From: Chryseobacterium gleum
Lineage (GTDB): Bacteria; Bacteroidota; Bacteroidia; Flavobacteriales_D; Crocinitomicaceae
Assembly (NCBI GenBank): GCA_945888595.1
Contig: CAMDAO010000020.1
Location: 1-32,819 of the forward strand
Direction of reading: 5' to 3'
Length of the DNA: 32,819 nucleotides
The position numbers were made by a program, and so were the translations under genes. Below are positions 7,677 through 16,329 of the stretch, one piece after another (positions within the stretch are counted from its first letter, which is position 1; each line of letters starts with the position of its first letter). The notes beneath the pieces were generated by a model. The model was not told the origin of the DNA and ran no database searches. It saw only the letters and a list, made by a program, of their open reading frames with translations.

Positions 7677-8258
7677 ATGGAAATTAAAACTGATTTAATT
7701 GATTTTCGTATTCGAAAATTTTTTACAAATTGTGAAGAAAATTACCTTTCTGTTGAAAATAGAGTGATTTTAATTTCGCATTGTGGTGTTTTTTCTCAAG
7801 ATTTAATAAATAGTTTAGTAGAAGGAAATGAAGAATTAATGAGCACAGTAGGGGACAAAAAAGTTCTAATTAAACGTGTTTTTTCTATTTTAATTGAAGG
7901 TTTGCAAAACATTCGTGCTCATGGTGGAAAAGATGATGAAGGGAAACAAATAGGATTCATTATAATTGCGAAAGAGAAGGAAACCTATAAACTTAACTTC
8001 GGAAATATAATAAATAGCAGCGAAAAAGCTTCCATTATTTCTAAAATTGACCGATTAAATTCTTTATCAAACAGTGAGATAAAAATGCTTTATATGAATG
8101 TATTAACGAATGATCTATATTCTAAAAAAGGAGGTGCAGGTCTAGGTTTTATTACCATGAAAATAAAATCGAATAATAACTTAAGCTATTCGATAGTCCC
8201 TCTCACTCAGAAAAAATCCCTTTTTTCATTTGAAATCATTCTTAACAGAATATTTTAA
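7677..8258 (+). CDS. SiaB-like (DUF6272) GHKL-fold protein kinase
   Basis: A 193-residue protein resembling the SiaB family of anti-sigma-factor-type kinases: FSQDLINSLVEG near residue 40, the ATP-binding N-box FSILIEGLQNIRAHG (69-83, E74, N78, H82), and the glycine-rich lid KKGGAGLGFITMK (150-162). In Pseudomonas, SiaB phosphorylates the anti-sigma-antagonist-like SiaC, and the phosphatase SiaA reverses this, controlling c-di-GMP and aggregation. No SiaC, PP2C phosphatase or cyclase gene lies next to it here, so partners must be encoded elsewhere. No signal peptide or membrane segment. Family by remembered motifs; role is inferred. Confidence 0.72.
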   Translation: MEIKTDLIDFRIRKFFTNCEENYLSVENRVILISHCGVFSQDLINSLVEGNEELMSTVGDKKVLIKRVFSILIEGLQNIRAHGGKDDEGKQIGFIIIAKEKETYKLNFGNIINSSEKASIISKIDRLNSLSNSEIKMLYMNVLTNDLYSKKGGAGLGFITMKIKSNNNLSYSIVPLTQKKSLFSFEIILNRIF

Positions 8259-8338
8259 TTAGTGACTTGTTTTTTTGACATTTTATAGTATCCCACAACT
8301 TTTGGTGTTGATTCATTTAGCACTCAACTTTTACATTG

Positions 8339-8376
8339 AAAAAAAATCTCCTTGTCAACTGAATGCAAGGAGATTT
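8339..8376 (-). terminator. Rho-independent terminator of glyA
   Basis: AAATCTCCTTG (8344-8354) and CAAGGAGATTT (8366-8376) form a perfect 11-bp stem with an 11-base loop. On the minus strand the stem is followed by a run of Ts (A-run 8339-8346 on the plus strand), which orients it to terminate glyA. Confidence 0.9.
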
Positions 8377-8396
8377 ACTACATTAATTCAGTAAGA

Positions 8397-9671
8397 TTAC
8401 CATTGAAATAAAGGGCGATTGCTCATCATTTCATTTACTTCCGCTCGAACGGATGCAATAGTAGACTCATTTGAAATATCACTTAAAACCCGATCAATCA
8501 TATTTACGATTCGAGAAATTTCAGTTTCTTTTACACCTCTTGAAGTTAATGCTGATGTTCCCACACGAATCCCAGACGTAACGAAAGGAGATTCTGTATC
8601 AAAAGGAACCATATTTTTATTTACAGTAATATCAGCCAAAACTAAAGTATTTTCAGCATCTTTTCCCGTCACATTTTTTGATCTTAAATCAATTAACATC
8701 GAGTGATTATCTGTTCCTCCAGAAATAACTTTATATCCTTTATTGATAAATTCATTTGCCATCACTGAAGCATTTAGTTTCACTTGCTTCATATATACTT
8801 TATAATTATCCGATAAAGCCTCGCCAAAAGCCACAGCCTTAGCTGCTATAACATGCTCTAACGGTCCTCCTTGAATACCTGGAAAAACTGCTGCATCCAA
8901 CAAAGCTCCCATTGAACGAAGATTACCATTATTCCATTTTATGCCCCATGGATTTTCAAAATTATTTCGCATCATGATGACACCTCCTCTTGGCCCTCGT
9001 AAGGTTTTATGGGTAGTTGTTGTTACAATATGACAGTGGTCTAAAGGGTCTGCAAGTAAACCTGCAGCTATCAATCCTGCTGGATGAGAAATATCTGCTA
9101 AAATGACCGCGCCAATTTGGTCGGCTACTTTGCGAATACGAGCATAATCCCAATCACGACTATAAGCAGATGCACCACAAATAATCATTTTAGGTTTTAC
9201 CCTTAACGCTACTTCTTCTAATTGATCATAATCAACTAAACCAGTTTCTTTATTGACACCATAAAAATGTGGATCGTACAGTTTTCCCGAAAAATTAACT
9301 GGAGAACCATGTGTTAAATGCCCACCATGCGAAAGATCAAATCCTAAAATTTTATCTCCAGGATTTAAACAAGCAAGAAACACAGCTGCATTTGCTTGAG
9401 CACCAGAATGTGGTTGAACATTTGCCCATGTCGCACCAAATAATTTGCATAAACGATCAATCGCTAATTGCTCCACTTTATCAACCACTTCGCATCCACC
9501 GTAATACCTTTTACCAGGCAGACCTTCAGCATATTTATTTGTTAGAACACTGCCCATTGCCTGCATAACCTCATCACTCACAAAATTTTCTGAAGCGATT
9601 AACTCAATACCATGAAGTTGTCTTTCTTTTTCCTCCCCAATTAAATCAAATATTTCTTGGTCTCTTTTCAT
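8397..9671 (-). CDS. glyA: Serine hydroxymethyltransferase
   Basis: A 424-residue PLP enzyme that converts serine and THF to glycine and 5,10-methylene-THF. Clear signatures: [10 protein letters not shown] (23-32), [16 protein letters not shown] (45-60), [10 protein letters not shown] (89-98), [13 protein letters not shown] (192-204; D193 binds the PLP ring nitrogen) and the Schiff-base lysine K222 in [14 protein letters not shown]. Normal length, cytoplasmic, single gene. It has one of the best promoters of the window about 60 bases upstream and its own terminator. It feeds one-carbon units to FolD, encoded nearby. Confidence 0.98.
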   Translation of the reverse strand: MKRDQEIFDLIGEEKERQLHGIELIASENFVSDEVMQAMGSVLTNKYAEGLPGKRYYGGCEVVDKVEQLAIDRLCKLFGATWANVQPHSGAQANAAVFLACLNPGDKILGFDLSHGGHLTHGSPVNFSGKLYDPHFYGVNKETGLVDYDQLEEVALRVKPKMIICGASAYSRDWDYARIRKVADQIGAVILADISHPAGLIAAGLLADPLDHCHIVTTTTHKTLRGPRGGVIMMRNNFENPWGIKWNNGNLRSMGALLDAAVFPGIQGGPLEHVIAAKAVAFGEALSDNYKVYMKQVKLNASVMANEFINKGYKVISGGTDNHSMLIDLRSKNVTGKDAENTLVLADITVNKNMVPFDTESPFVTSGIRVGTSALTSRGVKETEISRIVNMIDRVLSDISNESTIASVRAEVNEMMSNRPLFQW

Positions 9672-9723
9672 AATGCTAACACTTATTTTTTCTTGTATCT
9701 TCTAATTTTATGCTATTCTGTAG

Positions 9724-9753
9724 CAAAGATAATCCCATATCTTTGTTATACAA
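9724..9753 (-). promoter_or_regulatory. glyA promoter with overlapping inverted repeat
   Basis: On the minus strand: TTG (9753-9751), 19 bases, TATCTTTG (9731-9724), an exact TTG-N19-TAnnTTTG promoter. The -7 element is half of a perfect 8-bp inverted repeat, CAAAGATA (9724-9731) and TATCTTTG (9738-9745) with a 6-base spacer, a possible operator. Predicted leader is about 45-50 bases. Confidence 0.75.
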
Positions 9754-9837
9754 TTTTCAAATCGACTAATAATATGATTTTTTGTTAACAATAACTTGAA
9801 AATATATTAGTAACCTAAGTTCGACTGATATTTCAAT

Positions 9838-10596
9838 TTAAACCCGCTTTATTCTATTCAAGGTATGCGTCAAATAACCAGTTTCTGCATGTATTATCCC
9901 TTCCTTTGTCAACTTATCTATTCGAACACAGCCACTTGCATGAATAATTAGGCCTTCCCCATTTAAAATTCCGACGTGACTAATTTTACCCTCTTTATTA
10001 TGAAAAAACGCAAGGTCACCAGCAAAAATTTCAGAAAAATCAACATCCATACCATGATCAATTTGCTTTGAAGCATCTCGAGGTAAATTCTTGTCAAAGA
10101 AACGAAAAACAACTTGCGTTAACCCTGAACAATCAATTCCAAAAGGCGATTTACCTCCCCATAAATAAGGGGTATTTAAATAATCTTTTGCTGCTTCAAA
10201 AATCGATGACTCAACCGTATTTACAGAGTGTTCAAGAAATCGAAAGGATTCATTGGCAATTTTAAATTCTTCTTCACAATCAAATGGGACAAAGGAACCT
10301 TTTACAATTCTTTGCATCCCCCACGGTGTTTCTAGGGTTCTACAAATTGATTTTTCAAAACTCAATCCGCTGTTCCATCGATTCATTTCTTTATGAGTCA
10401 GCGGTAAAAAATGTTTGGTATCAATCCATCCTTCATACTTGTCCGAGAAGGTCGTAATTTTACTCCATGACCCCAGTATTTCTTGGATTTCAATTATTTC
10501 ACCAAAAAGTAATTGACTTACAATTTCCGACTGATCTTTATTTTCAGCCCTAACAGGAGCAATGCTAACTTTGCAAAAGCCAAATTTATCAGCCAT
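9838..10596 (-). CDS. NlpC/P60 (C40) peptidase with N-terminal SH3 domain, YkfC-like
   Basis: A 252-residue protein: an SH3b-like region (about 5-65, ending EGWIDTKHFLP), a linker, and an NlpC/P60 domain (about 130-252). The catalytic triad is visible as C156 in GIDCSG, H207 in ISHVGI and H219 in IIHASG. There is no signal peptide, so unlike secreted wall hydrolases it probably works in the cytoplasm. This arrangement resembles YkfC/dipeptidyl-peptidase VI, which cleaves gamma-D-glutamyl-diamino acid bonds of imported muropeptides during peptidoglycan recycling; that substrate is inferred. Its ATG overlaps the stop of the DinB gene by one base (TAATG), so the two are translationally coupled. 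Confidence 0.85.
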   Translation of the reverse strand: MADKFGFCKVSIAPVRAENKDQSEIVSQLLFGEIIEIQEILGSWSKITTFSDKYEGWIDTKHFLPLTHKEMNRWNSGLSFEKSICRTLETPWGMQRIVKGSFVPFDCEEEFKIANESFRFLEHSVNTVESSIFEAAKDYLNTPYLWGGKSPFGIDCSGLTQVVFRFFDKNLPRDASKQIDHGMDVDFSEIFAGDLAFFHNKEGKISHVGILNGEGLIIHASGCVRIDKLTKEGIIHAETGYLTHTLNRIKRV

Positions 10597-11174
10597 TATT
10601 TTTTTGGGAAATTAGGGTTCGCCAGCACGTTCAATGCCTGCTGCATGTGCCTTTCATTGTGATAAATGACAAACATCAATGCGTCACCTAAACGAAAACG
10701 AATGATTTTTGAAATTGAAAGCGGAATTTTAACCTTTCTAAGATTTACTTTTTCAGCCTTTTCAATAATTTCAAGTAATTCAACTTGTCCTTTTTCAAAA
10801 TCTGCAAGTTCATTTCCATTTAACAGACTCACATCCACAGTGGGATTATATGCTTTAGGTGAATTGAATTTTCTTTTAATATTTCTAGCATTTCCTAACT
10901 TCATAGATTGCCAAGCGGACCTTCCTAAAGGAGAAGAAATAAACGTTATTTTAGGTTCAGTAAAACGCGTATTTTCAATTCTTAACTTAAACGCCTCATG
11001 ATAAAATTTAGCATACTCATTTACATGGGCGAAAATTTCATTGATGCTCCAAGAAGACTCATTTTGTTTCCAAGATTTCTGATTTTCATTTAAAGAAACG
11101 AATGTTTCACGAATAATCTCTAAATTTTTCAGGGTAATCGCTCTAATATCTTCTATGAGCTGTTTTGTAGTCAT
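10596..11174 (-). CDS. DinB-like four-helix-bundle metalloprotein
   Basis: A 192-residue protein with the DinB/YfiT-type pattern: a helix with SWSINEIFAHVNEY placing H50, and a C-terminal helix YHNERHMQQALNVL placing H172 and H176, the usual three-histidine metal site. Related proteins include Ni- or Zn-dependent thiol (bacillithiol, mycothiol) transferases and uncharacterised damage-inducible proteins; the substrate cannot be told. No signal peptide. It is the first gene of a two-gene unit with the C40 peptidase, driven by a perfect TTG-N19-TAATTTTG promoter. Confidence 0.82.
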   Translation of the reverse strand: MTTKQLIEDIRAITLKNLEIIRETFVSLNENQKSWKQNESSWSINEIFAHVNEYAKFYHEAFKLRIENTRFTEPKITFISSPLGRSAWQSMKLGNARNIKRKFNSPKAYNPTVDVSLLNGNELADFEKGQVELLEIIEKAEKVNLRKVKIPLSISKIIRFRLGDALMFVIYHNERHMQQALNVLANPNFPKK

Positions 11175-11200
11175 GAACGCGCTTTAAATTTAATGCTTCT

Positions 11201-11230
11201 CAAAATTATAATGAATTTTAAGATAAACAA
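11201..11230 (-). promoter_or_regulatory. Promoter of the DinB / C40 peptidase unit
   Basis: Minus strand: TTG (11230-11228), exactly 19 bases, TAATTTTG (11208-11201), matching the Bacteroidota sigma-A consensus. The ATG at 11174 is 26 bases beyond the -7 element. Confidence 0.75.
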
Positions 11231-11323
11231 GCAGAAATTCTACTTTTCTTTTTTTACGATCGATTAACTTACTATTTTGACGACAAATTATCCAAGAAAG
11301 AATGATAATTCGTTACTTTCTCT

Positions 11324-11331
11324 TACATTTG
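11324..11331 (+). promoter_or_regulatory. TAnnTTTG promoter element for surE operon
   Basis: TACATTTG matches the -7 consensus 39 bases before the surE GTG. At the 19-bp position the -33 triplet is ATG rather than TTG, so strength is uncertain. Confidence 0.5.
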
Positions 11332-11370
11332 AATCTTGATAATACTTTCAAATACATATTCAAACACTAA

Positions 11371-12141
11371 GTGGAAAAAAAACCGTTAATTTTTGTAACG
11401 AATGATGATGGAATTTTCTCAAAAGGGATAAAATCATTAGTAGAAGTGGTAGAAAAATTTGGCGATATTGTTATTATTGCTCCAGATAAACCACAATCAG
11501 GAATGGGTCATGCTATTACGTTAAATCAACCTTTGAGACTCAACAAAGACTTAATTTTTTCAAAACATGAATCCTACACTTGCACAGGAACTCCAGTTGA
11601 TTGCGTGAAATTAGGGATTTCGGAAATAATGAAACGAAAACCTGACCTACTTGTTTCGGGAATAAATCACGGAGGAAATACTGCTACGAATGTTTTGTAT
11701 TCTGGAACTATGTCAGCAGCTGTGGAAGGGGCTATGGAAAATATTCCTTCTATCGGTTTTTCCTTATGCGATTTTGATGCTGATGCTGATTTTGAGGGAG
11801 CGAAATTAATTGTTAAAAAAACAATCGAATTAGTATTAAAAAATTCTTTTCCAAACAATATTTGCTTAAATGTCAATATACCAAAAATTCCAATCAAAGA
11901 TTTGAAGGGAATAAAAATTGCTCGTCAAGCAGATGCTTTTTGGGAAGATCGTTTTGAAAAAAGAATGGATCAATTTAATAAACCATATTATTGGTTAACT
12001 GGCGAATTCGGGAATTTTGATCATGCAGAAGATACAGATATATTTGCTATTTCGGAAGGCTTTGCTAGCATCGTTCCTACCCAATATGACATGACATCAT
12101 ACGCCGCTGTTGAAGAAATTAAAAAGTGGAAATTGGATTAA
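11371..12141 (+). CDS. surE: 5'/3'-nucleotidase SurE
   Basis: A 256-residue metal-dependent nucleoside monophosphate phosphatase. The metal site is complete: VTNDDG (D12, D13), QSGMGHAIT (S43) and VSGINHGGN (N99), with YSGTMSAAVEG following and TGTPVDCVKLG in between. The start codon is GTG; no upstream ATG is in frame, and the protein begins one residue set before the conserved first strand. It leads a plus-strand run with a small membrane protein, lpxB and a SpoIID gene; surE next to lpxB is a neighbourhood I recall from other Bacteroidota. Confidence 0.96.
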   Translation: MEKKPLIFVTNDDGIFSKGIKSLVEVVEKFGDIVIIAPDKPQSGMGHAITLNQPLRLNKDLIFSKHESYTCTGTPVDCVKLGISEIMKRKPDLLVSGINHGGNTATNVLYSGTMSAAVEGAMENIPSIGFSLCDFDADADFEGAKLIVKKTIELVLKNSFPNNICLNVNIPKIPIKDLKGIKIARQADAFWEDRFEKRMDQFNKPYYWLTGEFGNFDHAEDTDIFAISEGFASIVPTQYDMTSYAAVEEIKKWKLD

Positions 12142-12157
12142 CTTTAGAATTGAAAAA

Positions 12158-12439
12158 ATGAATTTAAGGAATTGGTCAAAAGAGCATACATTGGGACTTT
12201 TATTAGGAATATTGACGGTCGTAATTTTCGTGCCTATTTTACTGTATCTATTTAAGGCGTTTGGAAATCGCCAATTATGGTTTTTAGACGAAACTAAAAG
12301 TAAAATAATCTCCTTAGCTTCTATTGCAAATCTGCCTGCTTTTCACCTATTTATGAAAAATAAAAAATATGATTATTGCATGGGACTAATACTTTCCACT
12401 TTTCTAAGTATGATCGTGATGCTTTATTTTAAATACTAA
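12158..12439 (+). CDS. Small three-helix membrane protein between surE and lpxB
   Basis: A 93-residue protein with three probable transmembrane helices (about 11-32, 49-66 and 72-91) and a short polar loop containing NRQLWFLDETKSK. The ATG at 12158 is preferred; a TTG at 12110 would add 16 residues and overlap surE. It lies 16 bases after surE and 6 bases before lpxB, so it is almost certainly in the operon. I do not recognise the family. The position suggests an inner-membrane role related to lipid A or envelope assembly, which is inference only. Confidence 0.75.
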   Translation: MNLRNWSKEHTLGLLLGILTVVIFVPILLYLFKAFGNRQLWFLDETKSKIISLASIANLPAFHLFMKNKKYDYCMGLILSTFLSMIVMLYFKY

Positions 12440-12445
12440 AATTAC

Positions 12446-13600
12446 ATGTCAATTTCAAAAAGAATTTACATCATAACAGGGGAAGCTTCGGGCGATTTAC
12501 ATGGTAGTAATTTAGTTAAAGAACTTATTAAGCAGAACGCTGAGAATATAGATTCTACTAAAATTGATATTCGTTTTTGGGGAGGTGACTTAATGACTGA
12601 AGCAGTAGGACATGCGCCAGTTAAACATATTCGGGAGTTAGCTTTTATGGGCTTCTTGGAAGTTGTTAAAAATTTACGTACTATTTTCAGGAATATTTCA
12701 GAGTGTAAAAAAGATATTGAAGCATTCAAACCTGATGCACTAGTATTGATTGATTATCCTGGATTTAATATTCGAATGGCTGAATGGGCAAAAAGTAAAG
12801 GCATTAAAACCATCTACTATATTTCTCCAAAAATTTGGGCTTGGAAACAATCCCGAGTTCATAAAATAAAACGGATTATTGATCACATGTTTGTCATTCT
12901 TCCCTTTGAAAAAGAGTTCTATAAACGATTTGATTACCCAGTTGAATATGTTGGCAACCCTTTGATTGATGCAATACTTCAATACGAAGAAATCAAATTG
13001 TCAAGAGACACGTTCATTCAAAAAAACAACTTAAAATCCGAACCTATCATCGCCATTTTACCCGGTAGCAGAAAACAAGAAGTTAGATTGAAACTTCCTG
13101 TTATGCTACAAGCAGTAAAAAATATGACAGGCTACCAAATTGTAATTGCTGGTGCTCCGAGTTTAGATCCATCTTTTTATTCTGAATTCATTCAATCCGA
13201 TTCTGTGCACATTGTCCATGGTAAAACCTACGATTTATTAAGTGCTTCAGAAGCGGCTATTGTAACGTCTGGAACAGCAACGCTAGAAGCAGCAATTCTA
13301 AATATTCCTCAGGTAGTATGTTATAAAACATCGGGAATTTCTTATGCTATTGCAAAGCGATTAATTAAAATTAAATATATTTCTTTGGTCAATCTTATCA
13401 TGGACAAAGAAGTCGTAAGGGAACTTATTCAACATGCATGCAATCCAGATTCAATTCGATATGAATTAAGTCTTCTATTAAAAGGAGGTGAAAACAGAGA
13501 AAAAATGCTTGCTGAGTATTCTAAAATGAGAAAAATATTGGGCGAAGGAGGGGCAAGTCAAAAAGTTGCACAATCCTTGTTGAAAACTATTCAAGATTAG
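12446..13600 (+). CDS. lpxB: Lipid-A-disaccharide synthase
   Basis: A 384-residue GT19 glycosyltransferase that joins UDP-2,3-diacylglucosamine and lipid X to form the tetraacyl disaccharide of lipid A at the inner face of the inner membrane. Signatures: TGEASGDLHGSNL at the N-terminus, ELAFMGFLEVVKN, YISPKIWAWKQSR, PVEYVGNPLID, LPGSRKQEV and the C-terminal nucleotide site VTSGTATLEAA. Full length. Its presence confirms an outer membrane with lipid A. Six bases after the small membrane protein. Confidence 0.97.
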   Translation: MSISKRIYIITGEASGDLHGSNLVKELIKQNAENIDSTKIDIRFWGGDLMTEAVGHAPVKHIRELAFMGFLEVVKNLRTIFRNISECKKDIEAFKPDALVLIDYPGFNIRMAEWAKSKGIKTIYYISPKIWAWKQSRVHKIKRIIDHMFVILPFEKEFYKRFDYPVEYVGNPLIDAILQYEEIKLSRDTFIQKNNLKSEPIIAILPGSRKQEVRLKLPVMLQAVKNMTGYQIVIAGAPSLDPSFYSEFIQSDSVHIVHGKTYDLLSASEAAIVTSGTATLEAAILNIPQVVCYKTSGISYAIAKRLIKIKYISLVNLIMDKEVVRELIQHACNPDSIRYELSLLLKGGENREKMLAEYSKMRKILGEGGASQKVAQSLLKTIQD

Positions 13601-13636
13601 CTTAAAATCAAATTTAGCTTCTATTATTTTTGTAGC

Positions 13637-14815
13637 ATGAGAGTTTATATTTTTCTACTTCTCTTATTGGTCTCCAATTCTACTTTTGGACAGCAAATGC
13701 GCATTGGGATTTTTCGCGATTATAAAACTCAACGTATTCTTTTTGCTTACAATAATGGCAGCTATTCTATTTACGGAGATTCTATTGCGTTTGGTTCTAT
13801 TTTACCGAATGAATTTGTCGATGTTTCCACATCTTCAAACGGGAAAGTCACTCTAAAAAAAGGCGTCACAGAAGTAGGTACATTTTCAAAAGTACTAATC
13901 ACTCAAAATTATGTGAATACATCGCTAAATTTAACACTTAAGTCACCTTTAGCGAAAGAACGCAAGTACAAAGATGACTTTGAAATAACGGCAGGAATTG
14001 ATGGTTTAAACGTCGTTAATTTAGTGGATGTCAATAATTATTTAGCCGGCGTGCTCGAATCAGAAGGCGGAACAGGAAGAGCTATCGAATACTATAAAGT
14101 TCAAGCGCTCATGAGCCGAACGTATGCCATCAAATATCAAAGCAGACATGACAAGGAAGGATTTGAATTATGTGATCGCATCCATTGCCAAGCGTATCAT
14201 AACATGATGAAATACACACCAATAATTGATTCTGCCGTTCTTCAAACAAATGGCATCGTAATGATGGATGAAAACAATGAACTATTAGACGCTTATTTTC
14301 ATGCCAATTGCGGAGGCCAAACTTCTGAACCAGAGATCGTTTGGAATAAATCAATTCCCTATTTAAATTCATTTAGAGATACTTTCTGCATCTATACCAA
14401 ACAAGCTACGTGGCAAAAAAGAGTGAGTCAGTACAAATGGCAAAAGTTTCTAATTTCAAAATATAATTATCCTTTTACAGACAGCGTTTATGGTGCGCTT
14501 ATCTTCACCTTCAATCAACCAGATCGATTAGCATTTTATCAAAGTCCAGTACTTGGAATTCCATTAAGAGACATACGAGAAGAATTTAACTTAAAATCTA
14601 CGTATTTTAGTTGCTATCCCGATGGAAACGATGTCGTAATTGACGGAAGAGGATTTGGGCATGGAGTAGGACTTTGCCAGGAAGGAGCGATGAAAATGGC
14701 TAAATATGGCTATAACTACCTGCAGATAGCACAATATTATTTCCCTGCAGTTTATTTCAAAAACATAAATTCTGAATCCTTTTTTAAGCAATCAGAATCA
14801 ATCATAAAATTTTAA
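13637..14815 (+). CDS. SpoIID/LytB-domain exported protein (probable peptidoglycan lytic enzyme)
   Basis: A 392-residue protein with signal peptide MRVYIFLLLLLVSNSTFGQ. The SpoIID domain spans about 120-375: NNYLAGVLESEGG with the likely catalytic E143, YYKVQALMSRTYAIKY, LCDRIHCQAYHNM, DAYFHANCGGQTSEPE and RGFGHGVGLCQEGAMKMA. Characterised SpoIID proteins are lytic transglycosylases acting on denuded glycan strands. The organism shows no other sporulation signature, so here it is probably a periplasmic wall remodelling enzyme. It is 36 bases after lpxB. TATTTTTG at 13625-13632, only 4 bases before the ATG, could start a near-leaderless transcript. It ends at a bidirectional terminator shared with dnaA. 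Confidence 0.88.
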   Translation: MRVYIFLLLLLVSNSTFGQQMRIGIFRDYKTQRILFAYNNGSYSIYGDSIAFGSILPNEFVDVSTSSNGKVTLKKGVTEVGTFSKVLITQNYVNTSLNLTLKSPLAKERKYKDDFEITAGIDGLNVVNLVDVNNYLAGVLESEGGTGRAIEYYKVQALMSRTYAIKYQSRHDKEGFELCDRIHCQAYHNMMKYTPIIDSAVLQTNGIVMMDENNELLDAYFHANCGGQTSEPEIVWNKSIPYLNSFRDTFCIYTKQATWQKRVSQYKWQKFLISKYNYPFTDSVYGALIFTFNQPDRLAFYQSPVLGIPLRDIREEFNLKSTYFSCYPDGNDVVIDGRGFGHGVGLCQEGAMKMAKYGYNYLQIAQYYFPAVYFKNINSESFFKQSESIIKF

Positions 14816-14866
14816 TTAGTAACCTGAGATTCTTTGCTAATTAGCAGTTTGGAAAGTATTACACAC

Positions 14867-14896
14867 AAAAAAGCCAACTCTTAAGTTGGCTTTTGA
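14867..14896. terminator. Bidirectional terminator between SpoIID gene and dnaA
   Basis: AAAAGCCAACT (14869-14879), loop CTTA, AGTTGGCTTTT (14884-14894): a perfect 11-bp stem with A/T runs on both flanks, between two convergent genes. Confidence 0.92.
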
Positions 14897-14898
14897 AA

Positions 14899-16329
14899 TT
14901 ATTGTATCGTTAACTTTTTTTCTAAGTCAGCTAAATAAACTTTAAACTGCTTATCTGTTTCAGCTAAATTGGTAACTGTTCTACAAGCATGTAATACAGT
15001 AGCATGGTCTTTTCCTCCACAGTGAGCACCAATGTTCGCTAGAGAAGATTTAGTCATACGTTTTGAAAAATACATTGCAATTTGTCTTGCTTGCACAACT
15101 TCTCGTTTACGTGTTTTAGATTTTAATATCTCTAGTGCTAGATCAAAATAATCGCACACCACTTTTTGAATATATTCAATTGAAACCTCACGAGCAGTGT
15201 TTTTAACAAATTTATCCACCATTTGCTTAGCCAATTCAATTGTAATCGCTTTTTTGTTTAATGAAGCTTGAGCAAGAAGAGTATTTAAAGCACCTTCCAT
15301 TTCACGAACATTTGTATTAATACTATACGCTAAATATTCCACAACATCTTTTGGTAACTCAATACCGTTGCCATACATTTTCTTTTCAAGAATAGCAATA
15401 CGAGTTTCCAATTCTGGAGAACTTAAATCAGCAGACAATCCCCATTTAAAACGTGAAAGAAGGCGTTGTTCCATCCCTTGCATTTCTACAGGTGGTTTAT
15501 CAGATGTTAAGATAATTTGCTTCCCATTTTGATGTAAATGATTGAAAACATGGAAAAATACATCTTGTGTTTTTTCTTTCCCTGAGAAGAATTGAACGTC
15601 ATCAATAATTAACACATCAATCATTTGATAAAAATGAATAAAATCATTCGTCGATTGATTTTTAATTGCATCTATAAATTGGTGAGCAAATTTCTCAGAA
15701 CCAACATATAAAACGGTTTTACTAGGAAATTGATTTTTAATTGAAATCCCAATTGCTTGCGCCAAATGTGTTTTACCCAAACCAACAGCTCCGTATATCA
15801 ATAATGGATTGAAGGCAGTTCCTCCAGGCTTATTTGCAACTGCAAAACCAGAAGCTCTGGCCAAACGATTACAATCGCCTTCCACAAAGTTCTCAAAAGA
15901 ATAAGAAGGATTTAAATTAGATTCAACATTTACCTTTTTTAACCCTGGGATTATAAATGGGTTTCTAATTTGATTTTCATTCAAATTCAGAGGCATCGAC
16001 ACGGGAGTATTTCTTAATTCTCTTCTATTCAATGCAGGAAGTCGAACGGTATATGGAGTGGAGTTGGTGGTATTATTTTCCATCACTATACTGTATTCCA
16101 GTCGTCCCTCAACGCCTAACTCTTTTTGAATTACTTTTTTTAATAACGTGATATAGTTTTCTTCTAACCACTCATAAAAAAAATGTGATGGCACTTGAAT
16201 AGTCAATACACTTTCTTCCAATTTTACTGGAATAATGGGCTCAAACCAAGTTTTAAAAGCTTGCAAAGAAATATTATCTTTTATTACCTTCACGCATGCG
16301 CCCCATGCTTCATTGTGATTACTCCCCAT
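14899..16329 (-). CDS. dnaA: Chromosomal replication initiator DnaA
   Basis: A 476-residue AAA+ protein with all four domains: N-terminal interaction domain (about 1-85, ISLQAFKTWFEPI), a variable linker, the ATPase core with Walker A YGAVGLGKTH (179-188) and Walker B VLIIDDVQFF, and the C-terminal helix-turn-helix DnaA-box binding signature GGKDHATVLHACR (438-450). Normal length. It assembles on DnaA boxes at oriC to open the duplex. It stands alone, without dnaN next to it, which is usual in Bacteroidota. Start chosen at ATG giving MGSNHNEAW; the upstream region is long and AT-rich. Confidence 0.98.
   Translation of the reverse strand: MGSNHNEAWGACVKVIKDNISLQAFKTWFEPIIPVKLEESVLTIQVPSHFFYEWLEENYITLLKKVIQKELGVEGRLEYSIVMENNTTNSTPYTVRLPALNRRELRNTPVSMPLNLNENQIRNPFIIPGLKKVNVESNLNPSYSFENFVEGDCNRLARASGFAVANKPGGTAFNPLLIYGAVGLGKTHLAQAIGISIKNQFPSKTVLYVGSEKFAHQFIDAIKNQSTNDFIHFYQMIDVLIIDDVQFFSGKEKTQDVFFHVFNHLHQNGKQIILTSDKPPVEMQGMEQRLLSRFKWGLSADLSSPELETRIAILEKKMYGNGIELPKDVVEYLAYSINTNVREMEGALNTLLAQASLNKKAITIELAKQMVDKFVKNTAREVSIEYIQKVVCDYFDLALEILKSKTRKREVVQARQIAMYFSKRMTKSSLANIGAHCGGKDHATVLHACRTVTNLAETDKQFKVYLADLEKKLTIQ

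Noticed and set aside
11193-11267. 24-codon ORF in the gap before surE (plus strand)
   Set aside because: It overlaps the DinB promoter, lacks a promoter of its own and has a low-complexity composition.
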